A stretch of DNA of 64,000 nt from Butyrivibrio sp. FCS014 (GTDB lineage: Bacteria > Bacillota > Clostridia > Lachnospirales > Lachnospiraceae): contig NZ_JAHA01000008.1 in assembly GCF_000526935.1 (NCBI RefSeq), forward strand, positions 310,001 to 374,000, given 5' to 3'. Under the pieces are notes generated by a model that saw only the letters and a program-made list of their open reading frames with translations, searched no databases and had not been told where the DNA came from. The position numbers and the translations under genes are program-made. Below, one piece after another: positions 38,790 to 46,847 of the stretch (position 1 is the first letter of the stretch; every line of letters starts with the position of its first letter).

Positions 38790-39527
38790 ATGGCAGGATT
38801 TAAGGACGTTTTTCAGAGAATAGAAGTGAAATATCTGTTGGATGATACTCAGTATACCGAGCTCAGGAAACGGCTGGAAGGCATGGCAGCAGTTGACAGC
38901 TACGGGAAAACATCCATCTTAAATATATACTTTGACACACCCCAATATACACTGATCGAAAGATCCCTGGAAAAGCCCGTCTACAAGGAAAAGCTCCGGC
39001 TTCGAACTTATGGCACGGCAAATGACGACACCAACGCCTTTATCGAGATTAAGAAAAAGTACAAGGGTGTTGTCTACAAAAGAAGGATATCGATGCCCTA
39101 CAGCGAGGCCATGGACTACCTGATAAACGGCAAAAAGCCCCAAAAGCGATCCCAGATCTCAGACGAGATCGATTACTTCATCCGGTACTACAAGGGGCTT
39201 AGACCTGCAATGGCCATCTCCTACGACCGTATCGCAATGGCCGGTATTGATGATCCTGATCTTCGCATCACCTTTGACACCAACATCAGATGGCGCACCA
39301 GTAGGCTTAGCCTCAAGGAAGGAAACGTGGGAAAAGACATACTTCTTCCCGGTCAGCATCTTATGGAGATAAAGATCGCCGGTGCCATGTCGGTGGAACT
39401 GGCAAGAATACTGGATGAGCTGAATATCAGAAAGACCTCTTTTTCCAAGTACGGAAAAGGTTATATGGATTACATGTACGGAACACAGGAAAGCGGGAAC
39501 ATCGTCTCCTTTCCCCGGGCTGTTTAA
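38790..39527 (+). CDS. VTC-domain protein (polyphosphate polymerase-like)
   Basis: A 245-residue protein with the VTC/TTM tunnel fold: RIEVKYLLDD at the start (E-x-K motif), KEKLRLRTYG, FIEIKKKYKGVVYKRRISMP, and late LMEIKIAG, giving the alternating basic and acidic residues that bind triphosphate and metal. In yeast this domain makes polyphosphate; bacterial homologues are little studied. It is 39 bases upstream of a DUF4956 membrane protein, its regular partner. Confidence 0.88.
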   Translation: MAGFKDVFQRIEVKYLLDDTQYTELRKRLEGMAAVDSYGKTSILNIYFDTPQYTLIERSLEKPVYKEKLRLRTYGTANDDTNAFIEIKKKYKGVVYKRRISMPYSEAMDYLINGKKPQKRSQISDEIDYFIRYYKGLRPAMAISYDRIAMAGIDDPDLRITFDTNIRWRTSRLSLKEGNVGKDILLPGQHLMEIKIAGAMSVELARILDELNIRKTSFSKYGKGYMDYMYGTQESGNIVSFPRAV

Positions 39528-39566
39528 GATCATTGCACATATTTGATAATTTGAAGGAGAAAGAAA

Positions 39567-40256
39567 ATGAATACTACAGATCTTATTTTTGGAAGCATTA
39601 TGACAAACGGAACCATCACGGGAACTTCATTCCTGATCGCCACACTCTGCTCTCTGGCCATCGGAATCTTTATCGCATTTATGTACACCATAAAGAACAA
39701 CTATTCAAAGAGTTACCTTATCACACTGGCTCTTTTACCTGCCATTGTACAGGTGGTGATCATGCTGGTTAACGGCAATATCGGAGCCGGCGTTGCTGTG
39801 GCAGGAGCCTTCTCTTTGGTAAGATTCCGCTCTGCTCCCGGTTCGGGAAAAGAGATAACAAGTATCTTCCTGGCTATGGCTGTGGGACTTGCAACGGGAA
39901 TGGGATACATCGGCATCGCAGCATTGTTCTCCGTTATTATCACCCTTGCCAACATGGTCCTTAACAACTCAAGATTCGGTGAGGGCGCCGGAGAAGAAAA
40001 GACCCTCAAGATCACAGTGCCTGAGGGACTGGATTTCGAGGGAATCTTCGATGACATATTTACAAGATATACAACAAAGGCTGAGCTTCAGGATGTAAGG
40101 ACCTCCGGAATGGGAAGCCTCTACAAGCTCACCTACAGGATCTCAATGAGATCAAAGGCCTCAACCAAGGGCATGATCGATGAGATGAGACAGCGAAACG
40201 GTAATCTTGAGATCTGCTGCTCAAGGCCTGTACCTGTTAAGAGCGAGGAGCTTTAA
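39567..40256 (+). CDS. DUF4956 membrane protein
   Basis: A 229-residue protein with about four membrane segments in its first 135 residues, including the conserved block GAFSLVRFRSAPGSGKEI, then a cytoplasmic domain of about 90 residues. DUF4956 proteins typically neighbour VTC-domain genes, with CotH-type kinases in other genomes; no CotH gene is seen here. Its end overlaps the convergent kinase gene by 20 bases. Confidence 0.87.
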   Translation: MNTTDLIFGSIMTNGTITGTSFLIATLCSLAIGIFIAFMYTIKNNYSKSYLITLALLPAIVQVVIMLVNGNIGAGVAVAGAFSLVRFRSAPGSGKEITSIFLAMAVGLATGMGYIGIAALFSVIITLANMVLNNSRFGEGAGEEKTLKITVPEGLDFEGIFDDIFTRYTTKAELQDVRTSGMGSLYKLTYRISMRSKASTKGMIDEMRQRNGNLEICCSRPVPVKSEEL

Positions 40257-41535
40257 AGTGCTTGGGCAGGGTAACCACAAAGCGGATGGTCTTATCGCCG
40301 TCGCGAAGAGCTTTGATATCCCCGCCATGTGAGGTGGCGATGGCTCTGGCCACCGAAAGGCCGATGCCGTAGCCGCCGGTCTGCCGGGCTCTCGAGGAGT
40401 CGGCGCGGTAGAACCTGTCAAAGAGCCTGTCCAGGTTTCCCTCAGGTATGGAATCGCAGGTATTTGAAACTTCAAGATGTATATTCTTTTCCTCGGATAG
40501 AAGGACGTGAATGCTTCCTTTGTCCGGGGAATATTTTATTGCGTTATCAAGAAGGAGGGACAAAAGCTGAACCATTGAAGTTCTGTCGCCGTTAATGACT
40601 ATGCCCTCCGCGATGTCGGTTTCATAGGTTTTGCTTTTGGAAAGAGCCATTGCCTCGAAGGAGGAAGCTGTCTCTTTTGCCGTGGCACTAAGGTCAAATT
40701 CCGAGAAGACCACATTGATACGCTCTTCGTCCATACGGGAGAGGGTCAGCATGTTCTTTACAAGGTCGTTCATGCGAAGCACCTGATTCTTGATGCTGCT
40801 GCTCCACTCGCTCTTTCCGGACTCAAGCTCCAGAACATCCACATTTGCTGAGATCACAGCCAGAGGAGTCTTAAGCTCATGTCCTGCGTCGGTGATGAAT
40901 CTCTTTTGCTTGTCCAGGGATTCAACAACGGGAGCCACGGCCTGCCCTGAGAAGATATAGACCAGAACGAACATGGCGATGAGGGCAAAGGCCCCGACCA
41001 GCAGGGACTGGAATAAAAGCTTGTAAACGTCTATGAGTTTAGAACTCATATCGACGAAGATCACCAGAGTGCTTCCGTCATCGCGGCTGCTTATCAGATA
41101 TCTGAAGGAATGCAAAAAGCCTTTAACCCGTTTGCCACCGTAGACAGAGGCTGCATATTGCGCCGCATCTTCTTCCGTTATCGAGGCAATATGGGATACA
41201 TCGGTCATTGCAGCGGTTCCGTCCTCATCATATTTGACCCAGAAATACCTGGACTGGAAGGGCATTTCCATGGAACGCCTGTCGTTTAAGCGATTAAGAT
41301 CGAAGGAATCATCCGGTCTGAAAGGGCCTCTCGGCGCCTGATCACCGGTCTTCTGGCCGCCTATCATTCCGGGAAAAAAGCCATCATTGTCCGCAAGCAT
41401 GGTAAGGAGCTGATCTGTATCACGTACCGACTGATAAACATTCACGGCATTTATGACACCGATCATGATAACCAGGATCAGCAAAAGTGACAGCATTGCT
41501 GTTATGACAAATTTTCTTCGTAGTTTTTTGACCAT
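40237..41535 (-). CDS. Membrane sensor histidine kinase
   Basis: A 432-residue kinase with membrane segments at about residues 10-30 and 175-197, an extracytoplasmic sensor between, a HisKA box with the histidine in DAGHELKTPLAV (about 222) and an HATPase domain (DNAIKYSPDKG, GGYGIGLSVARAI). No clear HAMP is seen. It lies 37 bases downstream of its response regulator. Confidence 0.93.
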   Translation of the reverse strand: MVKKLRRKFVITAMLSLLLILVIMIGVINAVNVYQSVRDTDQLLTMLADNDGFFPGMIGGQKTGDQAPRGPFRPDDSFDLNRLNDRRSMEMPFQSRYFWVKYDEDGTAAMTDVSHIASITEEDAAQYAASVYGGKRVKGFLHSFRYLISSRDDGSTLVIFVDMSSKLIDVYKLLFQSLLVGAFALIAMFVLVYIFSGQAVAPVVESLDKQKRFITDAGHELKTPLAVISANVDVLELESGKSEWSSSIKNQVLRMNDLVKNMLTLSRMDEERINVVFSEFDLSATAKETASSFEAMALSKSKTYETDIAEGIVINGDRTSMVQLLSLLLDNAIKYSPDKGSIHVLLSEEKNIHLEVSNTCDSIPEGNLDRLFDRFYRADSSRARQTGGYGIGLSVARAIATSHGGDIKALRDGDKTIRFVVTLPKHFKAPRS

Positions 41536-41572
41536 TTACTCTCCTTGCCTTGTCAGCGGCAGAAATCAAACG

Positions 41573-42244
41573 TCATTTCTCGTTTATGGAATATCCGACG
41601 CCTCTTGAGGCCTTGATCTCGCAGGTGGCCTCCAGGGAAGTCAGCTTTTTTCTAAGGTTTGAGATATACACCCAGACAACGTTGACGTCCGCTTCTCCGT
41701 CAGCCCAGATCCTGTCCATGAAGGAATCCACGGAGATTATCCTTCCGGGATTTGTCATGAGCATCTCCATCATCTGGAATTCCCTGCCTGCAAGGTGCAC
41801 CTTCTCATGTCCGGGAGTAGAGAGCTCATACCCGGCTCTGTCCAGGGTGAGGTTTCCGCAGGTAAGGCTCGAGGGAGCAAAATCCTCTTTCCTTCTTAGC
41901 ATGGCTCTTACTCTTGCCAGCAGCTCTCCCATATCGAAGGGCTTTGGGATGTAGTCGTCCGCACCGAGGTCCAGGCCCGTTATCCTGTCCTCAACTTCTG
42001 ATTTAGCTGTCAGAAAAAGAACCGGCGTAGAGAGGCCTTTCTCACGGATCTTCTTAAGTACCTCAGTTCCATCCATTCCCGGCATCATTATATCCAGGAT
42101 AATTCCGTCGTAGTCCCCCGCCAGAGCATAATCCAGGGCATCAGTGCCGTTGTACACCGCATCCACGGTATAATTGCTGTGCTTTAATATCGCAACCAGA
42201 GCATTCGACAGCTCTTTTTCATCATCTGCTACAAGAAGTTTCAT
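41573..42244 (-). CDS. OmpR/PhoB-family response regulator
   Basis: A 223-residue regulator. The receiver has DDEKE, the phospho-acceptor in GIILDIMMPGMDG (about residue 51) and IPKPFDMGE. The winged-helix effector ends with IKASRGVGYSINEK. It is transcribed ahead of its kinase and diverges from the DUF3810 gene. Confidence 0.95.
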   Translation of the reverse strand: MKLLVADDEKELSNALVAILKHSNYTVDAVYNGTDALDYALAGDYDGIILDIMMPGMDGTEVLKKIREKGLSTPVLFLTAKSEVEDRITGLDLGADDYIPKPFDMGELLARVRAMLRRKEDFAPSSLTCGNLTLDRAGYELSTPGHEKVHLAGREFQMMEMLMTNPGRIISVDSFMDRIWADGEADVNVVWVYISNLRKKLTSLEATCEIKASRGVGYSINEK

Positions 42245-42287
42245 ATTATAACCGCCTTAATTTATGCGAGAATCAGTAGTTAATTTT

Positions 42288-42296
42288 ATTTTATCA
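42288..42296 (-). promoter_or_regulatory. Extended -10 promoter of the response regulator
   Basis: On the minus strand, TGATAAAAT (TGn plus TAAAAT), identical to the element in front of parA. The predicted leader is about 35-40 bases. Confidence 0.5.
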
Positions 42297-42311
42297 CAAC
42301 TTGCAGCAGCC

Positions 42312-42340
42312 TTGAAAACTCTAATTCCCTGTGGCATACT
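42312..42340 (+). promoter_or_regulatory. Promoter of the DUF3810 gene
   Basis: TTGAAA (42312-42317), 17 bases, CATACT (42335-42340) preceded by TGG. The predicted start falls at about 42347, next to the ATG at 42348, so either the transcript is leaderless or translation begins later. Confidence 0.6.
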
Positions 42341-42347
42341 CGAAATC

Positions 42348-43415
42348 ATGAAGAAGAAATTAGGTGTAAGAGGCATAATGACTATAATTCTGCTGGCGCT
42401 GTGTGCGGCCTTCAATGCGGCGGCCTGGAACAGTGCGGCATTTTCCGACTACTTCAGGGCCAGGATCTTTCCGGTACTGACAACGCCCTACGCCATGCTC
42501 ACCAGCAAAGTGCCGTTCTCAGTGGGTGAGCTTATGTTGATAGCTCTTTTGCCCATTCTGCTGGGAGCCCTGATCTCTGCACTGTGTAAGCACTTCTGGA
42601 AAGGATTTCCGCTTTTCGTTGCCTTTGTTGCAATGCTCATGAGCGTCAACTGCTTCGTGCTCTATCACTGCTCTCCCATCGAAGTTTCCAATGAGCCGCA
42701 GAGGGACTACAGCCTTGAGGAACTTACTGAGCTTCGTGACTACATCGTGACTCAGTGCAATGACCTGGCACAGCAGATTCCCCATGATGAAGAAGGGAAC
42801 GTCATCTATGACGGGGATATGAACCTTTCGGCAAAAGAGGCAGTGGCTGCGCTATCAGCAGACTACTCCCAGCTTGGAGGATTTACGGTAACGCCCAAGG
42901 CGCTTCTTTTCTCGGGATTTATGAGCCAGCAGTACATGCAGGGGTATTACTTTCCTTTTTCCATGGAAGCCAATTATAATGACTATATGTCCATCATGAA
43001 CAAGCCCTTTACCATGTGCCACGAGATTGCTCACACCAAGGGCTTTATCTACGAGGACGAGGCCAACTTCCTGGCGTTCCTTGCCTGCATCGGCTCCGAT
43101 GACATCGCCTTCAGGTACAGCGGGTATCTTGGAGTTTTGAACTACGTCAACAACGATTTCTACAAGGCTGTGGACAAGGACACCTATGACAGCCACGTGA
43201 AGATCTCCGATCAGGTCAGGTATGACAACAAGTTCCTGACGGATGAGGCCTGGCAGAAGGTGGAGGACAACGCGCTGTTTAAGACCGAGACCGTGAAGAA
43301 AGCCGCCGATACCTTTATTGACACGAACCTTAAGGTGAACGGCATCTCTTCCGGCAAGGTCAGCTACACCCATGTGGTGGGACTTCTTTTGCAGTATTAT
43401 GATTCGCAGGGCTGA
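42348..43415 (+). CDS. DUF3810 membrane zinc metalloprotease-like protein
   Basis: A protein of up to 355 residues with about three N-terminal membrane segments and an extracytoplasmic C-terminal domain. It contains an HExxH motif in MCHEIAHTKGFIYEDEANF (about residue 225), typical of zinc metallopeptidases of the DUF3810 family. The frame is open to ATG 42264, but that codon lies upstream of the promoter. ATG 42348 would be leaderless; ATG 42378, four bases after AAGAGG, is an equally good start. The lipoprotein gene follows. Confidence 0.82.
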   Translation: MKKKLGVRGIMTIILLALCAAFNAAAWNSAAFSDYFRARIFPVLTTPYAMLTSKVPFSVGELMLIALLPILLGALISALCKHFWKGFPLFVAFVAMLMSVNCFVLYHCSPIEVSNEPQRDYSLEELTELRDYIVTQCNDLAQQIPHDEEGNVIYDGDMNLSAKEAVAALSADYSQLGGFTVTPKALLFSGFMSQQYMQGYYFPFSMEANYNDYMSIMNKPFTMCHEIAHTKGFIYEDEANFLAFLACIGSDDIAFRYSGYLGVLNYVNNDFYKAVDKDTYDSHVKISDQVRYDNKFLTDEAWQKVEDNALFKTETVKKAADTFIDTNLKVNGISSGKVSYTHVVGLLLQYYDSQG

Positions 43416-43472
43416 GGCTTTTGACTCGCTTTTATGCGGACCTACAAACATAGAACAGACTGGAGAATTATT

Positions 43473-44279
43473 ATGAAAAAGAGCTTAGTGCTTTCAATAT
43501 TGGTTATGATGACCGCCGTGCTTGTGGCCTGCGGCCCCTCCGATGAGAAGATGGCCGAAGTCACACAGGCCATGGGGCTTATGACCGGGGCCGGGGAAGC
43601 CGCCAGGGAGACCTTTCTTGATATAACCGACTCCTCCATGAAGGCTCAGCTGGATGAGCTTTTGGAAAAAGAGAATGAGATCAAAGCCATAGAGCTTGAA
43701 AAGCTGAACGACAAAAAGATTGACGAGGAGGTCATGCCAAGGATCGAGGAAGTGACCCGGGGTTATCAGGATCTTGATGCAAAGCTTAGTGAGATCCTTA
43801 CCGCCGAGACCGCTACAAAGACCGAGAAGGACAAGCACAGGTTCAGCCAGGTTTACTTCATCAATAAGACCGGCATGAATCTTACGGAAATAAAGCTCCA
43901 CGATATTACCCAGGACACCTACAGCGACAATTTCCTTGGAGACGGAGTTACTCTGGAAGCAGGTTACACCCTGATGGGACCGGCACTTGATGTCTATGCG
44001 GATTCAAGCCGCTGGGAGTTTGTGATAAAGAGCGATGCGGACACAGAGTACACTCTCTCCTGTGAGTCGCTTCTCCCGGTAAAGGCCGAGGGACTTTCCA
44101 TCACCCTAAGCTACGACTCCAAAACTGAGGAAGGAACCGCGGACTTTGGCGGATATACCGCAGCACTGCAGGAACCCTCGGATGAGGCGACGCAGGATGC
44201 TTCGGGAGAAGGTGCATCGGCGGAAATCTCCGGCGAGGATGCGGAATCCGACGAAGCAAAAGAAGCTTCTTCAAATTAA
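43473..44279 (+). CDS. Putative lipoprotein with helical domain
   Basis: A 268-residue protein with a lipoprotein signal: MKKSLVLSILVMMTAVLVACG, cleavage before Cys20. Residues 25-115 are charged and probably helical, about 120-225 form a beta-rich domain, and the C-terminal 40 residues are Glu/Asp/Ser/Ala-rich. No family recognised. GGAG precedes ATG 43473; the frame extends to 43434 without a better site. It follows the DUF3810 gene by 57 bases, so they may work together at the cell surface. Confidence 0.78.
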   Translation: MKKSLVLSILVMMTAVLVACGPSDEKMAEVTQAMGLMTGAGEAARETFLDITDSSMKAQLDELLEKENEIKAIELEKLNDKKIDEEVMPRIEEVTRGYQDLDAKLSEILTAETATKTEKDKHRFSQVYFINKTGMNLTEIKLHDITQDTYSDNFLGDGVTLEAGYTLMGPALDVYADSSRWEFVIKSDADTEYTLSCESLLPVKAEGLSITLSYDSKTEEGTADFGGYTAALQEPSDEATQDASGEGASAEISGEDAESDEAKEASSN

Positions 44280-44288
44280 ACATGCATA

Positions 44289-44324
44289 AAAAATACCTCG
44301 GCATCATTGTGCCGGGGTATTTTT
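44289..44324. terminator. Bidirectional terminator overlapping the end of the Fur-family gene
   Basis: A 15-bp stem (44289-44303 with 44310-44324, one wobble pair) with a 6-base loop, A/T-rich ends giving U-tracts both ways. The right arm encodes the last codons of the minus-strand Fur-family gene. Confidence 0.88.
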
Positions 44325-44768
44325 GCATTTATCGCAGTATCCGTAGATTTCCAGTTGGTGACCGGTTATCTGGAAATCCGGAAGACTTTCGGTTATGTGC
44401 TCTGCGATGTCGTGCAGAGGACAGGTCTTGATGGGTATCTTGGTGTGACACTTAAGGCACACGGCGTAGTGGCGATGGGTAGCCTGTTTCAGCTCATAGA
44501 CCGCATTGTCCTCGGTGGAAAGAACTGATTTTACCAGGATGCCGGCCTTCTCAAAAGCCAAAAGATTTCTGTATACCGTAGAGAAAGCGTATCCCTCTTT
44601 CGGATGCTCTTTATTAAGCGCCGAAAAGATCTCCGCTGCGGAGAGGGGCTGGTCACAATCGTGCAAAACCCTGTAAATATCAACTCTCTGTCTTGTCTTC
44701 TTGACCCCTTCGGGCCAGTTTCTCTCAATTATCTCATCGAATGAGCAGGCATGTATCTTATTACTCAT
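44304..44768 (-). CDS. Fur-family metalloregulator
   Basis: A 154-residue regulator with an N-terminal winged helix (TRQRVDIYRVLHDCDQPLSAAEIFSAL; STVYRNLLAFEKAGILVK) and a C-terminal dimerisation domain with two structural-zinc pairs, CLKC (about 107-110) and CDKC near the end, plus regulatory-site histidines in ATHRHYAVC. Which metal it senses (Fe, Zn or Mn) cannot be told. It is 22 bases downstream of a metal-exporter-like gene and probably controls that operon through the palindrome at 45705-45725. Confidence 0.88.
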   Translation of the reverse strand: MSNKIHACSFDEIIERNWPEGVKKTRQRVDIYRVLHDCDQPLSAAEIFSALNKEHPKEGYAFSTVYRNLLAFEKAGILVKSVLSTEDNAVYELKQATHRHYAVCLKCHTKIPIKTCPLHDIAEHITESLPDFQITGHQLEIYGYCDKCKNTPAQ

Positions 44769-44790
44769 AGCTCTTTTCCCTCATTCCAAG

Positions 44791-45687
44791 TTAAAGCGTG
44801 ATTCCAAGAACATCGATCAAAAGACCTGACAATGTTCCGATGATAAACAGCAAAACCGCAACGTTAATGTTGGCCTTCTTCTCGGGGTTAACCCTGAACA
44901 GTACCAGGAGGCCGATGCCGGCGCCTACTAAAAGACCGCTCATCATGGTTCCCAGGGTGATCATTCCGTCAAGGTAAAGTGTGGTGATGATAACCGAAGG
45001 AGCGCAGTTGGGGATAAGTCCCAGAATACCTGCCAGGATGTGGCTTATTACCGGATTTGTCTGGAGCAGCTGGGAAAGCCTCTCCTGTCCGATAACTTCG
45101 ATCAAAGCACCCAGGATTAAAGTGAGCACCAGCACAAACAGGAAAATATGCAGGGTGTGAATAAGGGCGGACTTGGCTATTCCCACAAGGCCGTGGTCAT
45201 CGTCGTCATCGCAGTGGCAGTGCTCTTTCTCGCAGAGCTCGTTTATGCGGACGGGATCCTCATCGGCTTTGTTGTGGGCTCTATGGTAAGCGTGGACCGA
45301 AAAATCGATGGCAAAACCGGCGATGATTCCGATAAGGGCTTTTATAATGAGAATTTTTATCATTGTACCCACAGGGAAATGCTCGGAGATAAGAAGGGGG
45401 ATCATCTCATCCGAGGTGGAAAGGTAGATGGCGATAAGGGTTCCTAAGGTGATCACTCTTCCTGCATACAGGTTTGAAGCAGCCGCAGAAAAGCCGCACT
45501 GGGGAACAACTCCGAAAAGTCCGCCAAGGAGCGGGCCGAAGTGCTCGGTCTTCTGTACGATTTCCGCGGTGTATTCCTGGGTCTTGTGCTCCAGGTACTC
45601 CATTATAAGGTAGGTTATAAACAAAAACGGCAGTATCTTGACGGAATCAATGACTGCATCAAGTACGATATCAAAAATAAGTTCCAT
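44791..45687 (-). CDS. Putative metal exporter/manganese transporter (ArsP_2, 10-TM type)
   Basis: A 298-residue protein with about eight to ten membrane segments in two homologous halves, each with a similar motif (GVVPQCGFSAAASNLYAGRVITLGTL and GLIPNCAPSVIITTLYLDGMITLGTM). A cytoplasmic loop is rich in Cys, His and Asp (CEKEHCHCDDDDDHG), a likely metal-binding site. This fits the ArsP_2 family, often named putative manganese transporter. ATG 45687 after AGGGGG is chosen over 45723, which lies in the operator. Confidence 0.82.
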   Translation of the reverse strand: MELIFDIVLDAVIDSVKILPFLFITYLIMEYLEHKTQEYTAEIVQKTEHFGPLLGGLFGVVPQCGFSAAASNLYAGRVITLGTLIAIYLSTSDEMIPLLISEHFPVGTMIKILIIKALIGIIAGFAIDFSVHAYHRAHNKADEDPVRINELCEKEHCHCDDDDDHGLVGIAKSALIHTLHIFLFVLVLTLILGALIEVIGQERLSQLLQTNPVISHILAGILGLIPNCAPSVIITTLYLDGMITLGTMMSGLLVGAGIGLLVLFRVNPEKKANINVAVLLFIIGTLSGLLIDVLGITL

Positions 45688-45704
45688 GTGGTCCCCCTTG
45701 TTGC

Positions 45705-45725
45705 AAATGCAAATCATTTGCATTT
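45705..45725. promoter_or_regulatory. Perfect 10-1-10 palindrome, putative Fur-family operator
   Basis: The left arm AAATGCAAAT and its exact reverse complement flank a single C at 45715. It sits 18-38 bases upstream of the exporter start codon. The layout is that of a Fur/Zur/Mur box, and the regulator gene is the second gene of the operon, suggesting autoregulation. Confidence 0.72.
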
Positions 45726-45736
45726 AGAATATTGGC

Positions 45737-45763
45737 AAAAAAAGACTAGCCGTTAGGCTAGTT
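45737..45763 (-). terminator. Terminator of the tRNA-Gly/twin-hairpin transcript
   Basis: On the minus strand, ACTAGCC pairs with GGCTAGT (7 bp plus a wobble) around TAAC, followed by CTTTTTTT. It ends the transcript that begins with tRNA-Gly. Confidence 0.88.
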
Positions 45764-45866
45764 GCTCTATTCAGTGGGATGCTCCACCAGGCTCGAAAGG
45801 ACCTCGCCAGGTGTCCACCCATGGCTCGCACTAAGCTCGAAAAAACCTCGCTAAGTGCTCTGCTCA
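45764..45866 (-). ncRNA. Candidate structured RNA: tandem twin hairpins in the 3' trailer of tRNA-Gly
   Basis: Two tandem hairpins of the same design. In plus coordinates, hairpin A pairs 45828-45836 with 45850-45858 and hairpin B pairs 45785-45792 with 45806-45813. Each stem has a U-U mismatch exactly three pairs from the loop and a 13-base loop. On the minus strand the loops read GAGGTTTTTTCGA and GAGGTCCTTTCGA, alike at 11 of 13 positions, while the stems differ with pairing kept. Hairpin B can extend by TGGG/CCCA. Near-identical 11-mers (TGAGCAGAGCA, TGAATAGAGCA) flank the pair. No open frame covers it. I do not know a named family for it. Confidence 0.7.
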
Positions 45867-45937
45867 AGCGGGTGATGGGAATCGAACCCACGTGTCCAGC
45901 TTGGAAGGCTGGTGTTCTACCATTGAACTACACCCGC
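45867..45937 (-). tRNA. tRNA-Gly, anticodon TCC
   Basis: A 71-base cloverleaf. Acceptor GCGGGTG pairs with CACCCGC with discriminator T, the anticodon stem is CCAGC/GCTGG with loop CTTCCAA, and the T loop is GGTTCGATTCC. CCA is not encoded, so the 3' end must be cut by RNase Z, releasing the trailer that holds the twin hairpins. Confidence 0.96.
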
Positions 45938-45959
45938 AAGTTATTGCTGACAAGTTAGT

Positions 45960-45988
45960 ATTTTACTTATATTTCTATGGTATGTCAA
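45960..45988 (-). promoter_or_regulatory. Promoter of tRNA-Gly and its trailer
   Basis: On the minus strand, TTGACA (45983-45988) and TAAAAT (45960-45965) are 17 bases apart, with the tRNA beginning about 22 bases after the -10. Confidence 0.88.
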
Positions 45989-46011
45989 GCATTTTTATGG
46001 TAATATGTGAT

Positions 46012-46040
46012 TTGACTTTTATGATAATGGCTTATACTAT
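46012..46040 (+). promoter_or_regulatory. Putative promoter of the suf operon
   Basis: TTGACT (46012-46017) and TACTAT (46035-46040) are 17 bases apart; the overlapping TATACT at 46033-46038 would give 15. The leader is about 40 bases. No Fe-S regulator site was recognised. Confidence 0.55.
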
Positions 46041-46084
46041 GCAATAAAGCCATTTTTCACCGTTGTTTTAGAAAGGAAATTGTC

Positions 46085-46840
46085 ATGTCAAACAACACAT
46101 TATTACAGGTTAAGGACTTATCGGTTTCAATTGATAACGAATTACCTATTCTTAACAATATCAATCTGGACATCAAGCCCGGGGAGACCCACGTTCTTAT
46201 GGGACCCAACGGTGCAGGTAAGTCCACCTTAGGTTTTACTCTTATGGGAAACCCTCACTACTGCGTAACAAACGGCAGCATCACTTTTGACGGTGAGGAT
46301 ATCACAGAGCTCTCAGCAGATAAGAGAGCCAAGGCCGGAATGTTCTTATCTTTCCAGAATCCCCATGAGGTTCCCGGAATTTCACTTTCCAGCTTTATAA
46401 GGAATGCATATCACGCACAGACAGGAGCTCCTGTTAAGCTTCTTGCTTTCCAGAAGTCCCTCAAGGCTGCCATGGAGCTTCTTTCCATGGATGAGGCATA
46501 TGCAGACAGAGATCTTAACGTTGGATTCTCCGGCGGCGAGAAGAAGAAGGCAGAGATCCTTCAGCTTCTTATGCTGAATCCTAAGCTTGCAATCCTTGAT
46601 GAGACGGATTCAGGTCTGGACGTAGATGCTGTTCGTACAGTATCCAAGGGTATTCAGGAGTATCAGAAGAAGAAGGACGGAGCACTCCTTATCATCACTC
46701 ACAGCACCAAGATCCTGGAGTCACTTCACGTTGATTACACCCATGTTCTTGTAAAGGGAAACATTGTTCACACCGGCGACGGAACCCTGGTTGATGAGAT
46801 CAACAAAAACGGTTTCGAGCGTTTTGTAAAAGAGGATTAA
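46085..46840 (+). CDS. sufC: Fe-S assembly ATPase SufC
   Basis: A 251-residue ABC-type ATPase of the SUF scaffold. It has Walker A MGPNGAGKSTL (about residues 39-49), signature GFSGGEKKKAEILQLL and Walker B LAILDETDSGLD, all typical of SufC rather than of transporters. GAAAGGAAA precedes the ATG. First gene of sufCBDSU; sufB starts after seven bases. Confidence 0.96.
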   Translation: MSNNTLLQVKDLSVSIDNELPILNNINLDIKPGETHVLMGPNGAGKSTLGFTLMGNPHYCVTNGSITFDGEDITELSADKRAKAGMFLSFQNPHEVPGISLSSFIRNAYHAQTGAPVKLLAFQKSLKAAMELLSMDEAYADRDLNVGFSGGEKKKAEILQLLMLNPKLAILDETDSGLDVDAVRTVSKGIQEYQKKKDGALLIITHSTKILESLHVDYTHVLVKGNIVHTGDGTLVDEINKNGFERFVKED

Positions 46841-46847
46841 TAAATAA

